This document shows, in pieces, positions 46,421 to 55,211 of a DNA stretch of 64,000 nucleotides. A program made the position numbers and the translations under genes. The notes beneath the pieces were generated by a model. The model made no database searches, was not told where the DNA came from, and was given only the letters and a program-made list of their open reading frames with translations. Within the stretch, counting starts at the first letter, position 1, and every line of letters starts with the position of its first letter. The stretch is from positions 13,869-77,868 of the forward strand of contig CBCYMK010000004.1 in assembly GCA_965183875.1 (NCBI GenBank), written 5' to 3'. This DNA comes from UBA6772 sp965183875. Lineage in GTDB: Bacteria; Bacteroidota; Bacteroidia; Flavobacteriales; UBA7430.

Positions 46421-46984
46421 CTAGAAATAGAAATTCAGCATTAGTGATCCCATTGATCCTCCAAGAGAAACATTAGAGTCTGCGTAGTTTAATCCGTATG
46501 AGTATTCAGCTCCAATACCCATTTTTGCTCTTACAAAGTATTCTACACCAACAAATCCACTTGCACCAGCACTAATGTCTGTAGAAGTTTCGCCTGCATC
46601 ATCTTCATTGCTTGATACTGCAAGTCCACCTTGGTAGCCATAATACCCTTGTAGGTTACTTGTACCTTTTCTGAATTCTCTACCTGCAGATAGACCTAGT
46701 CTAAAAGGGTTTGTAGAATTTGAATCTGAGGTAAAGTAAAGGTCTGCACTAGCTCTCCATGCAGTCATGTCATCTGTAAATAGTTTACCAGAAAGACTCA
46801 TTCCGTCTGTAAAATCTACTCCTGGAGCTTCTGCTGTTCCGCTAATAAGGTTTCCAACATAGTTTAATATTGGGTCTGCACTTGTTCCTACAGACCAGTC
46901 ACCAGACTTAGGTGTGTTGTCTTGTGCATTTGCAACGCTAAACGTTAGTGCTAAGGCACATACAGTAGTAATTAACTTTTTCAT
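46421..46984 (-). CDS. Small outer-membrane beta-barrel protein
   Basis: The 187-aa protein has a signal peptide (MKKLITTVCALALTFSVANA) and alternating strands rich in glycine and aromatic residues (LGLSAGREFRKG, VGVEYFVRAKMGIGAEYSYG). It ends with the barrel-type terminal strand GSLMLNFYF. It matches the small porin-like barrels common in Bacteroidota; the ligand is unknown. Confidence 0.85.
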   Translation of the reverse strand: MKKLITTVCALALTFSVANAQDNTPKSGDWSVGTSADPILNYVGNLISGTAEAPGVDFTDGMSLSGKLFTDDMTAWRASADLYFTSDSNSTNPFRLGLSAGREFRKGTSNLQGYYGYQGGLAVSSNEDDAGETSTDISAGASGFVGVEYFVRAKMGIGAEYSYGLNYADSNVSLGGSMGSLMLNFYF

Positions 46985-47429
46985 AATTTAAGAGATTTAG
47001 TTAGTAATTATTTACCTATCCCAATTTCAAAAAAAATGTTCGCAACTGAACTTATTGATTTTCATCTTGTTAACACTCACTTGTTGAAAAGCATGAAAAT
47101 CCCTTTATTAGTCATTGTTGAAGAGGTTGTTAGTAAGTGTCTAAAAGTCAGTTGTTAGGCAAAGAATACAATGAAATACCTGTTTTTAGGCTAGTAGTTT
47201 TTTGCGATTATTCTAATTAATCGACTTAAATTGAAATGTCTCTTGAATAATTCGAAATAATTCTGTGTTGTATTTTGGTTGGTCAACCTCACTGGAGTCT
47301 ACCTGCTTGGAATTAAATGTCGAAATTCTTTCAAATGCCTTATAAAACAAATAAAACGAGAAATTTCAAAAGTTAACTCTTCGTTTAGTAGGTTATTTGG
47401 GGCTGTGTTTTAAGCATATTTACAGTTAT
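46985..47429. other. Intergenic region, no gene seen
   Basis: This 445-bp stretch, upstream of the 46421-46984 gene and downstream of the 47430-48191 gene, holds no credible reading frame, RNA gene or strong hairpin. It must contain the promoter of the barrel gene, but I found no good TAnnTTTG match. Confidence 0.5.
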
Positions 47430-48191
47430 CTAGAAGGATCGAATTGGACGAACATTAAGCATTCCCTCTCTGTGGTTACCTCCAATAGCACCAAAAATAA
47501 AACTAAAACAATAGGCTGCTTCAGGAATTTCATCCTCCGTAGACGACCAATACCAAGAATTTACAAACCCTCCAATATTTCCAGTTTCAGAACCTTGTCC
47601 AACGGTTAGGTAGATTTCTATTAACTCTCTTCTTGATGGCAAGTACCAATCTGTATAATCACCAACATTATACTCATGAGCTGCACTGGCAGCAATTGGC
47701 CTGTCTGAGCAGTCTGCTAATATGTCTAAAGTATTTTGTAAGCCACCTCCGATATCAATTATGTCTGCCCCAATAATGGTGGTGTTAAAACAGCCCCACA
47801 TAAATTCCCCTAAGTCTTCTTTTCCTACAACTAAACCATGTTTGCCTGTTTCATCAATATAAAATAAGAGTCCACCTTGAAGTTCATCACCAATTTCAAG
47901 AACAACAACACCGTCGCAATTAAAGCCGTACTCTGGATACTCACAGATTCCTTCATCTGTGGCACCACTATAGTAATTACATGCAGTCTCATCAACACAA
48001 CCTACGGTTTCATCTTCATCATAAATTCCATCTCCATCAGAATCGTATATACAAGAGTTGTCGTTTATGGTAGCTTCAGAAGAAAAATTTATCGCTATTG
48101 TGTCGGTACAACCATTCACCTTTTCTTCATGACAGGAACAAATAAATAAAAGTGGGCTAATTAATAAGAGGGTGGAGAGGGTTTTTTTCAT
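47430..48191 (-). CDS. Lipoprotein with CTDP-type motif and Lcl (DUF1566) domain
   Basis: The 253-aa protein has a lipobox-type signal (LLISPLLFICSCHEEK). Then come one copy of the CTDTIAINFSSEATINDNSC motif, an acidic calcium-like loop (DSDGDGIYDEDE) and a second, shorter Cys motif. The C-terminal domain (GLLFYIDETGKHGLVV, WYLPSRRELIEIYL, YWSSTE and RPIRSF) is the Lcl/DUF1566 fold, linked elsewhere to collagen-like surface proteins. The Cys motif is shared with the giant protein at 38378-44299. Confidence 0.85.
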   Translation of the reverse strand: MKKTLSTLLLISPLLFICSCHEEKVNGCTDTIAINFSSEATINDNSCIYDSDGDGIYDEDETVGCVDETACNYYSGATDEGICEYPEYGFNCDGVVVLEIGDELQGGLLFYIDETGKHGLVVGKEDLGEFMWGCFNTTIIGADIIDIGGGLQNTLDILADCSDRPIAASAAHEYNVGDYTDWYLPSRRELIEIYLTVGQGSETGNIGGFVNSWYWSSTEDEIPEAAYCFSFIFGAIGGNHREGMLNVRPIRSF

Positions 48192-48228
48192 AACAATAGA
48201 TTGATTTGAAAATCAAAGATATAAAAAT

Positions 48229-48258
48229 AAAAGCCCAACTCGCTGAGTTGGGCTTTTT
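48229..48258 (-). terminator. Terminator after tRNA-Leu
   Basis: On the minus strand the stem AAAAGCCCAACTC/GAGTTGGGCTTTT is followed by ATTTTTAT. Confidence 0.85.
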
Positions 48259-48259
48259 G

Positions 48260-48341
48260 TACCTTGGGTGGGAATCGAACCCACACTCTCGAAAGAACTG
48301 GATTTTGAATCCAGCGCGTCTACCAATTCCGCCACCAAGGC
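48260..48341 (-). tRNA. tRNA-Leu (anticodon CAA)
   Basis: The 82-nt minus-strand sequence has a class II cloverleaf. The acceptor is GCCTTGG/CCAAGGT with discriminator A, and the D arm contains GCGGAATTGGTAGACGC. The anticodon arm CTGGATTCAAAATCCAG carries CAA, and a variable arm and a T arm with GGGTTCGATTCCC follow. CCA is not encoded. Confidence 0.97.
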
Positions 48342-48435
48342 ATTTTGTAATCCTTGCCTACCATCCCGATAGCTATCGGGACCGCCACCAAGGCATTTTG
48401 TAATCCTTGCCTACCATCCCGATAGCTATCGGGAC
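48330..48435. repeat. Two 53-bp tandem repeats overlapping the 5' end of tRNA-Leu
   Basis: The units 48330-48382 and 48383-48435 are identical over 53 bases. Each contains a copy of the first dozen bases of the tRNA (GCCTTGGTGGCG on the minus strand) and the perfect palindrome TCCCGATAGCTATCGGGA. A third, degenerate start (CACCACCAAGACATA) follows. Confidence 0.85.
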
Positions 48436-48592
48436 CACCACCAAGACATATGAGGTTTGTAAGACGTGGCAAAAGTAATAATAGTTTAACACCCTCAAAA
48501 GGTTTTTTGTCTTTTAATCAATCCAATACGTGTAGCTAGTAACGTAGGGTGAATAATTCAATTTTTAACCTTCAATTTTTAATTAATTTCCT

Positions 48593-48600
48593 TACATTTG
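48593..48600 (+). promoter_or_regulatory. Promoter -7 element of prs
   Basis: TACATTTG is an exact TAnnTTTG match, 13 bases before ATG 48614 and 49 before ATG 48650. It favours transcription start near 48607. The AT-rich stretch before it holds no -33 element that I can trust. Confidence 0.5.
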
Positions 48601-48613
48601 CAGCCCTTAAAGA

Positions 48614-49579
48614 ATGGCTAATCATTCAGTAATCAAAGTATTAGGTAAAATGGCGGAAGCAGTAAAGATATTTTCAGGTAGAGCAACAATAGATTTGGCA
48701 AAGCAAATTGCTAAAAATTATGGTGTTGACTTAGGGAATATCATTATTTCTGAATTTAGCGATGGTGAATTTATCCCTTCATTTGAAGAGACTGTTCGTG
48801 GTGCAAAAGTTTTTATTATTCAGTCTACACCACCTCCATCAGATAACTTAATGGAGTTGTTGTTAATGATTGATGCCGCTAAACGTGCTTCTGCAGAACA
48901 AATTGTTGCAGTAATGCCTTATTTCGGAATGGCTCGCCAGGATCGTAAAGACAAGCCAAGAGTTCCTATAGGAGCTAAGTTGGTTGCTAATATGTTAACT
49001 GCTGCTGGTGCTACGCGAGTTATGACATGCGATTTACATGCAGATCAAATCCAAGGATTCTTAGAAGTTCCTGTAGATCATATGTATGCATCTTCAGTAT
49101 TTATAGATCATATTAGAGGATTAAATTTAGAAAACTTAACTATCGCATCTCCAGATATGGGAGGTTCTAAAAGAGCTCATGCTTATGCTAAGCACTTGGG
49201 ATGTGAAATGGTTATTTGTTATAAACACCGTAAAAAGGCCAATGAAATTGGCGATATGCGTGTAATAGGTGAGGTAGAAGGTAGACACGTTGTATTGGTA
49301 GACGATATGGTGGACACTGCTGGAACTCTTACTACTGCTGCAGACATGATGCTTAAACACGGCGCACTATCTGTAAGAGCAGTTTGTACACACCCTGTTC
49401 TTTCAGGTAAAGCATACGAACGTATAGAAAACTCACAAATGCTAGAGCTTATAGTGACCGATACTCTTCCGAGTAAGCCGAGTCCAAAAGTGAAGGTGTT
49501 AAGTATAGCTCCTATGTTTGCTAACGTTATTAAAAACGTGGTATCTAACGAGTCTATTAGTAAAAACTTTATTAGTTAA
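48614..49579 (+). CDS. prs: Ribose-phosphate pyrophosphokinase
   Basis: This enzyme makes PRPP from ribose 5-phosphate and ATP for nucleotide synthesis. ATP- and metal-binding segments are YFGMARQDRKDKPRVPIGAK near residue 105 and TCDLHADQIQGFLEVPVDH near 140. The PRPP loop is VVLVDDMVDTAGTLT near 225. Length (321 aa) is normal, though a start at the internal ATG 48650 (MAEAVKIFSG) would align better with short homologues. It is followed by rplY and pth in a run found in many bacteria. Confidence 0.96.
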   Translation: MANHSVIKVLGKMAEAVKIFSGRATIDLAKQIAKNYGVDLGNIIISEFSDGEFIPSFEETVRGAKVFIIQSTPPPSDNLMELLLMIDAAKRASAEQIVAVMPYFGMARQDRKDKPRVPIGAKLVANMLTAAGATRVMTCDLHADQIQGFLEVPVDHMYASSVFIDHIRGLNLENLTIASPDMGGSKRAHAYAKHLGCEMVICYKHRKKANEIGDMRVIGEVEGRHVVLVDDMVDTAGTLTTAADMMLKHGALSVRAVCTHPVLSGKAYERIENSQMLELIVTDTLPSKPSPKVKVLSIAPMFANVIKNVVSNESISKNFIS

Positions 49580-49606
49580 TTAATTACAAACCAAAAAACA
49601 AATCAA

Positions 49607-50215
49607 ATGAAATCAGTATCTATTAGCGCTGCAAAGCGTGTAGATTTGGGGAAGAAAGAAGCTAAATTATCTAGAGCTGCTGGAAACGTTCCTTGCGTAG
49701 TATACGGAGGGAAAACAAATCAGCACTTTACGGTAAAAGAAAATGCTTTAAACAACCTAGTTTACACACCGAATGTGTACTCGGTGGCGATTGATATTGA
49801 GGGTACTACTATTAATGCCCTTATTAAAGATATTCAATTCCACCCGGTAACAGATAAAGTTCTACACGTAGACTTCATCGAGTTAGTTCCTGGACAAGAA
49901 GTAAACACTCAAATCCCTGTTGTATTTACAGGTAACCCAATTGGGGTTATGAATGGTGGTAGGCTTACGAAAACACTTCGTAAATTAAGCGTACGTTCTA
50001 CTCCAGAAAACTTACCTGACAATGTAACTATTGAGATCTCAGAAATGAAGATTGGTACAAAAGTTTACGTTAGAGATTTAGATGTAGCTAACTTCGATAT
50101 TTTAACTGCAGGAAGTGCAGTAATTGTAGCTGTGAAAACTGCTCGTGGTGCTGTTGAGGAAGAAGAAGAAGAAGGTGCTGAGGCTCCTGCTGCTGAAGCT
50201 CCTGCTGCAGAATAA
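49607..50215 (+). CDS. rplY: Ribosomal protein L25 (CTC form)
   Basis: The 202-aa protein binds 5S rRNA. The N-terminal L25 domain (KRVDLGKKEAKLSRAAGNVP, CVVYGG) is followed by the TL5-like C-terminal domain (LVPGQEVNTQIPVVFTGNPIGV). An acidic, Ala/Pro-rich tail (EEEEEEGAEAPAAE) closes it, so it is the long CTC type. It lies 27 bases after prs and two bases before pth, in the conserved prs-rplY-pth order. Confidence 0.95.
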   Translation: MKSVSISAAKRVDLGKKEAKLSRAAGNVPCVVYGGKTNQHFTVKENALNNLVYTPNVYSVAIDIEGTTINALIKDIQFHPVTDKVLHVDFIELVPGQEVNTQIPVVFTGNPIGVMNGGRLTKTLRKLSVRSTPENLPDNVTIEISEMKIGTKVYVRDLDVANFDILTAGSAVIVAVKTARGAVEEEEEEGAEAPAAEAPAAE

Positions 50216-50217
50216 GT

Positions 50218-50784
50218 ATGAAGAAATACCTAATTATAGGTTTAGGTAATATTGGCGATGAGTATGTTAATACTCGACACAATATAGGCTTTAAGATATT
50301 GGACGCACTCGCTAGTGCGTCCAATATTTCTTTTGAGCCCAATCGTTATGCCGATACGGCAAAACTTAAAATTAAAGGTAGACCCGTTCTTTTGGTGAAA
50401 CCTTCCACTTATATGAATCTAAGTGGTAAAGCAGTAAATTACTATATGCAATCTGAGAAGATTGCTCCAGAAAACATCCTTGTTATTACCGACGACCTTG
50501 CACTCCCTTTTGGAGCTTTACGCATGCGTACTAAAGGTAGTGCTGGTGGACACAATGGACTTAAGCATATTATTGAAACACTTAACAGCCCCAAATTTAC
50601 ACGTATTAAATTTGGTGTTGGTAGCGAGTTTTCTGCTGGTAAGCAAGTGGATTATGTCTTAGGTAAATGGTCTCCAGAAGAAAAGTCTCAATTACAAGAA
50701 CGCCTCGAAATTGCCACAGAAATGGCGAAGAGTTTCGTTTCTATTGGCGCTGCACAAACTATGACCCATTTTAACGGGAAGTAG
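50218..50784 (+). CDS. pth: Peptidyl-tRNA hydrolase
   Basis: Pth frees peptides from prematurely released peptidyl-tRNA. The 188-aa protein has YLIIGLGNIGDEYVNTRHNIG at the start with the catalytic histidine. KPSTYMNLSGKAV lies near residue 62 and GSAGGHNGLKHI near 108. The length is normal. Codons for DALASASNI (about residues 27-36) contain a perfect 14-bp inverted repeat that does not lengthen the protein. The gene follows rplY by two bases. Confidence 0.95.
   Translation: MKKYLIIGLGNIGDEYVNTRHNIGFKILDALASASNISFEPNRYADTAKLKIKGRPVLLVKPSTYMNLSGKAVNYYMQSEKIAPENILVITDDLALPFGALRMRTKGSAGGHNGLKHIIETLNSPKFTRIKFGVGSEFSAGKQVDYVLGKWSPEEKSQLQERLEIATEMAKSFVSIGAAQTMTHFNGK
50296..50327. repeat. Perfect 14-bp inverted repeat inside pth
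   Basis: ATATTGGACGCACT and AGTGCGTCCAATAT pair perfectly around a four-base loop CGCT. The hairpin lies near the start of the pth coding sequence. It is not followed by a T run and is not a terminator. Confidence 0.85.
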
Positions 50785-50909
50785 ATTTCAGAATATAGGA
50801 GTAAGGAAACGGGAGACAGAAATTGATAGTTATCGGAAGAAAATCAAATTCTCATAACTACTATACCTTCTTACTTCTCTAACTACTTAAAACACACTAT
50901 CTTTAAAGT

Positions 50910-51317
50910 ATGAAAAATCTCATCGTACTTTTCTTAATTCTGAGCACTTCTGTTTTTGCTCAAAAAGAAGTTAAACACGAGTACTATATCAACGGTGCTA
51001 TTAAGTCAACAATTGGTTATATAGATGGTGTACGCAATGGAAATTGTTCCTACTACAATAATGACGGTACACTATACTCTAGCATGACTTATTGGAATGG
51101 ACAGTTAGAAGGCTTACTTATTTCCTTCTACGAAAACGGCTTAACGAAGAATAAAACCCTCTATAAAAACGGCATTAAAGAGGGGCTCGAACAGCGCTAT
51201 TATGAAAATGGACAACTGCAAAGTGAAGAACATTATCTTAATGGTAAGCCTACAAGTGACTTTAAATACTTTGATGAAAAGGGTATACAGCAAGACTCCA
51301 TTCTAAATGGTTGCTAG
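50910..51317 (+). CDS. Exported MORN-type repeat protein (YwqK-like)
   Basis: The 135-aa protein has a signal peptide (MKNLIVLFLILSTSVFA) and four to five MORN-like repeats (YYINGAIKSTIGYIDGVRNG, YWNGQLEGLLISFYENG, YKNGIKEGLEQRYYENGQ). Databases often call such proteins YwqK-family antitoxins, but that role is not shown for exported members. It is monocistronic; the function is unknown. Confidence 0.85.
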   Translation: MKNLIVLFLILSTSVFAQKEVKHEYYINGAIKSTIGYIDGVRNGNCSYYNNDGTLYSSMTYWNGQLEGLLISFYENGLTKNKTLYKNGIKEGLEQRYYENGQLQSEEHYLNGKPTSDFKYFDEKGIQQDSILNGC

Positions 51318-51444
51318 ATCATTTACCTTAACAAAGTGAGACTTGTAAACCGTACTTTCATTCACTAAAAAGAGTATTTGTCTATATTGCAGATGTTTTA
51401 CTAATATTATCAAAGGCCTTTAAGTGCTGAAAATTTCAAAATTT

Positions 51445-51924
51445 ATGAGAACTATTTTATGTTTCCTAATACTTACTTGCTGTTGGAGTTGTGCGCAAAA
51501 CTCAAAGCCAAACAATATAGAAGATGTAGTTTATCTCGATCCGGAGGATTATACTAATAATAAATCTGTTTACAACGATTCAATATTTTTCGAGTCCAAA
51601 GGGGGTGTTTATTTAGAAAGTAAGGTGCTGTATATTACAGAAAATGATACTTCTTATTATTTAAATATTAGTAATTGCGAAGGGATGCACGATATAAGTA
51701 ACGGTAATTTTTATATGATGTTAAACGATTCCTGTTACCATTATATTAATGATAGTATTAATCTGAAATTCTTCACTTCTGGAAGTTTAGATAATGGAGA
51801 TAAACTTATATGGCTAAGAGAAGCAGACACTACTTATTCGATCTGTATATCAGAACTTGATACTTTGTGGTCTGTTTTTGAAGATCTAGACACAGGAGAA
51901 CGAGTTTATAAATATGAGTCTTAA
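51445..51924 (+). CDS. Hypothetical lipoprotein
   Basis: The start MRTILCFLILTCCWSCAQN (ATG 51445) gives a signal peptide with a lipobox-type cysteine; an in-frame GTG lies seven codons upstream at 51424. The remaining 140 residues are acidic and tyrosine-rich with a beta-strand pattern, and match no family that I know. The gene is isolated. Confidence 0.65.
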   Translation: MRTILCFLILTCCWSCAQNSKPNNIEDVVYLDPEDYTNNKSVYNDSIFFESKGGVYLESKVLYITENDTSYYLNISNCEGMHDISNGNFYMMLNDSCYHYINDSINLKFFTSGSLDNGDKLIWLREADTTYSICISELDTLWSVFEDLDTGERVYKYES

Positions 51925-52018
51925 AACTTCTCTAAAATAAATCAGATTTAGAAAATTGACTAATATTAGTGATATGGTACCCGATCTAACTGTCTAAAAC
52001 ATATAATATAAAACCCAC

Positions 52019-52048
52019 AAAAAAGGCTTCCATTTGGAAGCCTTTTTT
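52019..52048. terminator. Terminator after glmS
   Basis: The stem GGCTTCC/GGAAGCC with loop ATTT has an A run on the left and six T residues on the right. On the minus strand it follows the glmS stop at 52052 directly. Confidence 0.9.
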
Positions 52049-52051
52049 GTT

Positions 52052-53893
52052 TTATTCTACAGTAACACTTTTAGCAAGGTTACGTGGTTGATCTACGTTA
52101 CATTCTCGCATTACCGCAATATGATATGAGATAAGTTGTAGTGGAATAGTTGTCACTAAAGGGCTTAATCTTTCGTCAACGTCAGGGACTTCAATTACGT
52201 GATCTGCAATTTTACTTATTACCGTATCACCTTGAGTAACAACCGCTATAATTTTACCTGATCTCGCTTTAATTTCTTGAATATTACTAACTACTTTTTC
52301 GTAGTGCTCTGTTTTTGTAGCTACTACCACAGTAGGCATTTCTTCATCTATTAAAGCAATAGGCCCGTGTTTCATCTCTGCAGCAGGATAGCCTTCTGCA
52401 TGGATATATGAAATCTCCTTTAGTTTAAGAGCTCCTTCTAATGCTACTGGGAAGTTTATCCCTCTACCTAAGAATAGGCAGTTTGGCACATCTTTATAAA
52501 CACTTGCAATGTATTTTGCTTGTGCCTCAATTTTTAATGTTTCCGCAACCTTGTCTGGCATGGCATCCAACTCGTTTATGAGCTGACGGAATTTCGACTC
52601 TGTAATAGAGCCATTTTTACGTGCTAAGGTTAATGCAATAAGCGTAAATATAGTTACTTGAGCAGTAAATGCTTTAGTGGAGGCAACCCCAATTTCTGGT
52701 CCTGCATGGGTATAGGCTCCTGCATGTGCTTCTCTAGCAATACTCGATCCTACTACATTACATACTCCGAAAATAGTAGCTCCTTTTTCCTTTGCTAATT
52801 TTATAGCAGAGAGCGTATCGGCAGTTTCGCCAGATTGAGAGACCGCAATAACTATATCGCGCTCTGTTATAATAGGGTTTCTATATCTAAATTCTGAAGC
52901 ATACTCTACTTCTACAGGAATTCGTGCTAGGTCTTCTATGAGGTATTCAGCTACTAAGCCAGCGTGCCATGAGGTACCACATGCTACAATAATTATTCTA
53001 TCAGCCTTGAGGAATTTATTTTCGAACTCATTAAAGCCTCCTAGTTGTATGGTTCCTTCTTCAACTAGTAATCTACCTCTAAGGGTGTCGAAAATGGACT
53101 TAGGTTGCTCGTTAATTTCTTTGAGCATGAAATGGTCGTAACCACCTTTCTCTATGGATTCTAATTCAATTTCTAACTCCTGTACATAAGGCGTTTTTAT
53201 TTCATTAGTTATACTTTTTAACTCCATTCCTTTAGAAAGGGATAAAATTGCTAACTCTTCTTCTTCTAAATAAACGGCTTGTTTAGTGTATTCTATAAAT
53301 GGAGTTGCATCAGAAGCGATATAATACTCAGACTCTCCGATTCCTATTACTAGTGGGCTTCCTTTTTTCGCTACTACAATTTGATCGTGATTTCCTTCCT
53401 CAATTACTGCAATAGCATAAGCTCCTACAACTTGATTAAGAGCTATCCTAACAGCTTCGGCAAGGTTTACATTCTCGCTCAACTTAATGTCTTCAATCAA
53501 GTTTACTAAAACCTCGGTATCTGTATCGCTATTAAAGATAAATCCTCTCTTTTGTAAGCTTTCTTTAAGGCTGGCGTAGTTCTCAATAATACCATTGTGA
53601 ATAATGGCTATTTTTTTTGATTGAGAATAATGTGGGTGAGAATTTTCATCACTAGGAATACCGTGTGTAGCCCATCGTGTGTGACCAATTCCTACTGTAG
53701 ATTTGGGTTTATTCGAAGGTACAATACCTTCCATCTTTACTACTTTACCTTGTTTTTTAAAGATCTCAATCCCATTGTCGTTTAGTAAGGCAATTCCAGC
53801 GCTATCGTAACCGCGGTATTCCAAGCGTTTTAAACCTTTTACTAATATTGGGTAGGCTTCTTTAGGGCCTAAATATCCTACAATACCACACAT
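52052..53893 (-). CDS. glmS: Glutamine-fructose-6-phosphate transaminase (isomerising)
   Basis: GlmS makes glucosamine 6-phosphate, the entry to peptidoglycan and LPS precursors. The 613-aa protein starts with the catalytic cysteine (MCGIVGYLGPKEAYPIL) and the class II amidotransferase domain with HTRWATHG. Two SIS domains follow (IIVACGTSWHAGLVAEYLIED, VSQSGETADTLSA, HAEGYPAAEMKHGPIALID). The end LAKSVTVE is typical. It supplies the UDP-GlcNAc that WecB uses. It lies 43 bases after a DUF4270 gene on the same strand. Confidence 0.98.
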   Translation of the reverse strand: MCGIVGYLGPKEAYPILVKGLKRLEYRGYDSAGIALLNDNGIEIFKKQGKVVKMEGIVPSNKPKSTVGIGHTRWATHGIPSDENSHPHYSQSKKIAIIHNGIIENYASLKESLQKRGFIFNSDTDTEVLVNLIEDIKLSENVNLAEAVRIALNQVVGAYAIAVIEEGNHDQIVVAKKGSPLVIGIGESEYYIASDATPFIEYTKQAVYLEEEELAILSLSKGMELKSITNEIKTPYVQELEIELESIEKGGYDHFMLKEINEQPKSIFDTLRGRLLVEEGTIQLGGFNEFENKFLKADRIIIVACGTSWHAGLVAEYLIEDLARIPVEVEYASEFRYRNPIITERDIVIAVSQSGETADTLSAIKLAKEKGATIFGVCNVVGSSIAREAHAGAYTHAGPEIGVASTKAFTAQVTIFTLIALTLARKNGSITESKFRQLINELDAMPDKVAETLKIEAQAKYIASVYKDVPNCLFLGRGINFPVALEGALKLKEISYIHAEGYPAAEMKHGPIALIDEEMPTVVVATKTEHYEKVVSNIQEIKARSGKIIAVVTQGDTVISKIADHVIEVPDVDERLSPLVTTIPLQLISYHIAVMRECNVDQPRNLAKSVTVE

Positions 53894-53936
53894 AATTATT
53901 TTGTTTTAGGAATTTTATTGATCTTAAATATATGTA

Positions 53937-55208
53937 TTATTTAGATACAAATAGCCTGAGGCTAATTGCGTTCTCCTCATCATTTGAGAGTAATACTCTT
54001 TCTGGGTTTAATACAGAAGAGGGAACGTATAAAGCTAGTTTGTCTGTATATCCTTCAGCCACAACCTTGTGGATATATCGTGCTATATTAAAAGTGTAGG
54101 TTTGCTCTAATACGTTTGCATTCCCATTAAAATAACTTGCTCCTTGAATATTTTGATCTTCTGTAAGCAGCTCAAGTTTCCCTTGGCTGTTCACAGCAGC
54201 TAAGCCTAGCTTGTTTGGGATACTAAAAAGAGTGTCGCTTTCAGAAAAGAAATAAGGGATTGTAAGTTCAGCTTTGTGAATTACATAATTCGAATCTCTT
54301 AAGTGCTCGAATGATGGTAGTGTTAAATAGGTTCTAAGTCCAGCTCCACCTTGAATATATGCTGTTTCAAGTTCCTCTTCGCTAAGTAAGGCTTCGATAT
54401 TGGTTGATGTGTAGTCATGCGACCAATGTGTCATCCTATCTGCATTACTGTTAATTTGGAAATCATAACTCAGAGAGTCAGATTCTGTATTGTGGTAATA
54501 TAGCGTCATTTTACTCTCCACATCTAATAGGTCTAGTTCAAGTAATATACCCGAAGTACCCACTTGTGCGCAAGTGATATAAAGCCCGTTGAAGAATTCT
54601 TGAAAAGCAGTATTGTCTTCAAAGTTTGTTGGGTCTGCATCGAGGAACGATTGTGCAAAATCATTTTCCATCTCTATAGCAACTGTTTTGCTTTTAGAAG
54701 GCATAGTTGTGTAAGCAAGAGTAGAAAGACTGCTATTGTTTATTTCAAAATCATGACTAGTATAAATCGTAATAGTGCTGTCTTCGCCTTCGCTGTTTGT
54801 GGTAGAGCTTGAAATTTGCTCTAACATTTCATAAACGTTTATGTCTAAGGTAGAGGTAGTGTCGCCATAATAGCTGTCTATCTTGAAACTCAATATCATA
54901 GAGTCTACAAGCGCTCCTTCTCCAAAATTAACATCAGAAGAAGGCATTCTAAACTCCGTATATACGGAGGCGTTGCTAATACCAAAATCAGCTTCGTTTA
55001 CAGAGCCTAAAAAAGAAGTAGAGGTGTTTAAGCTCGATAAAGAATCTTCTTTATGAATACTGGCTTTTATCTGTAAGCTATCGAATTTCAATGTAAGTTC
55101 TCCCTGAGAAATCAGCTGAGAGCCCAATTCATTCCAATTTTTTTTACAAGCAGAGAATAGGCACAAAACAACTACGAGGGTAGCAGTTTTAAAAATGGAT
55201 TTTAGCAT
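53937..55208 (-). CDS. DUF4270 lipoprotein
   Basis: The 423-aa protein has a lipobox-type signal (LVVVLCLFSACKKNWNELG) and the DUF4270 pattern: a beta-rich body with LVDSMILSFKIDSYYGDT, and a late YFNGNANVLEQTYTFNIARY. Such proteins are outer-membrane-associated in Bacteroidota and have no known function. The order panC / glycogen-synthase-type / DUF4270 / glmS is conserved in the group. Its start lies three bases after the stop of the preceding gene. Confidence 0.92.
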   Translation of the reverse strand: MLKSIFKTATLVVVLCLFSACKKNWNELGSQLISQGELTLKFDSLQIKASIHKEDSLSSLNTSTSFLGSVNEADFGISNASVYTEFRMPSSDVNFGEGALVDSMILSFKIDSYYGDTTSTLDINVYEMLEQISSSTTNSEGEDSTITIYTSHDFEINNSSLSTLAYTTMPSKSKTVAIEMENDFAQSFLDADPTNFEDNTAFQEFFNGLYITCAQVGTSGILLELDLLDVESKMTLYYHNTESDSLSYDFQINSNADRMTHWSHDYTSTNIEALLSEEELETAYIQGGAGLRTYLTLPSFEHLRDSNYVIHKAELTIPYFFSESDTLFSIPNKLGLAAVNSQGKLELLTEDQNIQGASYFNGNANVLEQTYTFNIARYIHKVVAEGYTDKLALYVPSSVLNPERVLLSNDEENAISLRLFVSK

Positions 55209-55211
55209 AAA

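Noticed and set aside
48206..48403. Plus-strand 65-aa reading frame over tRNA-Leu and the 53-bp repeat
   Set aside because: It is a chance frame over a tRNA, a terminator and a palindromic repeat.
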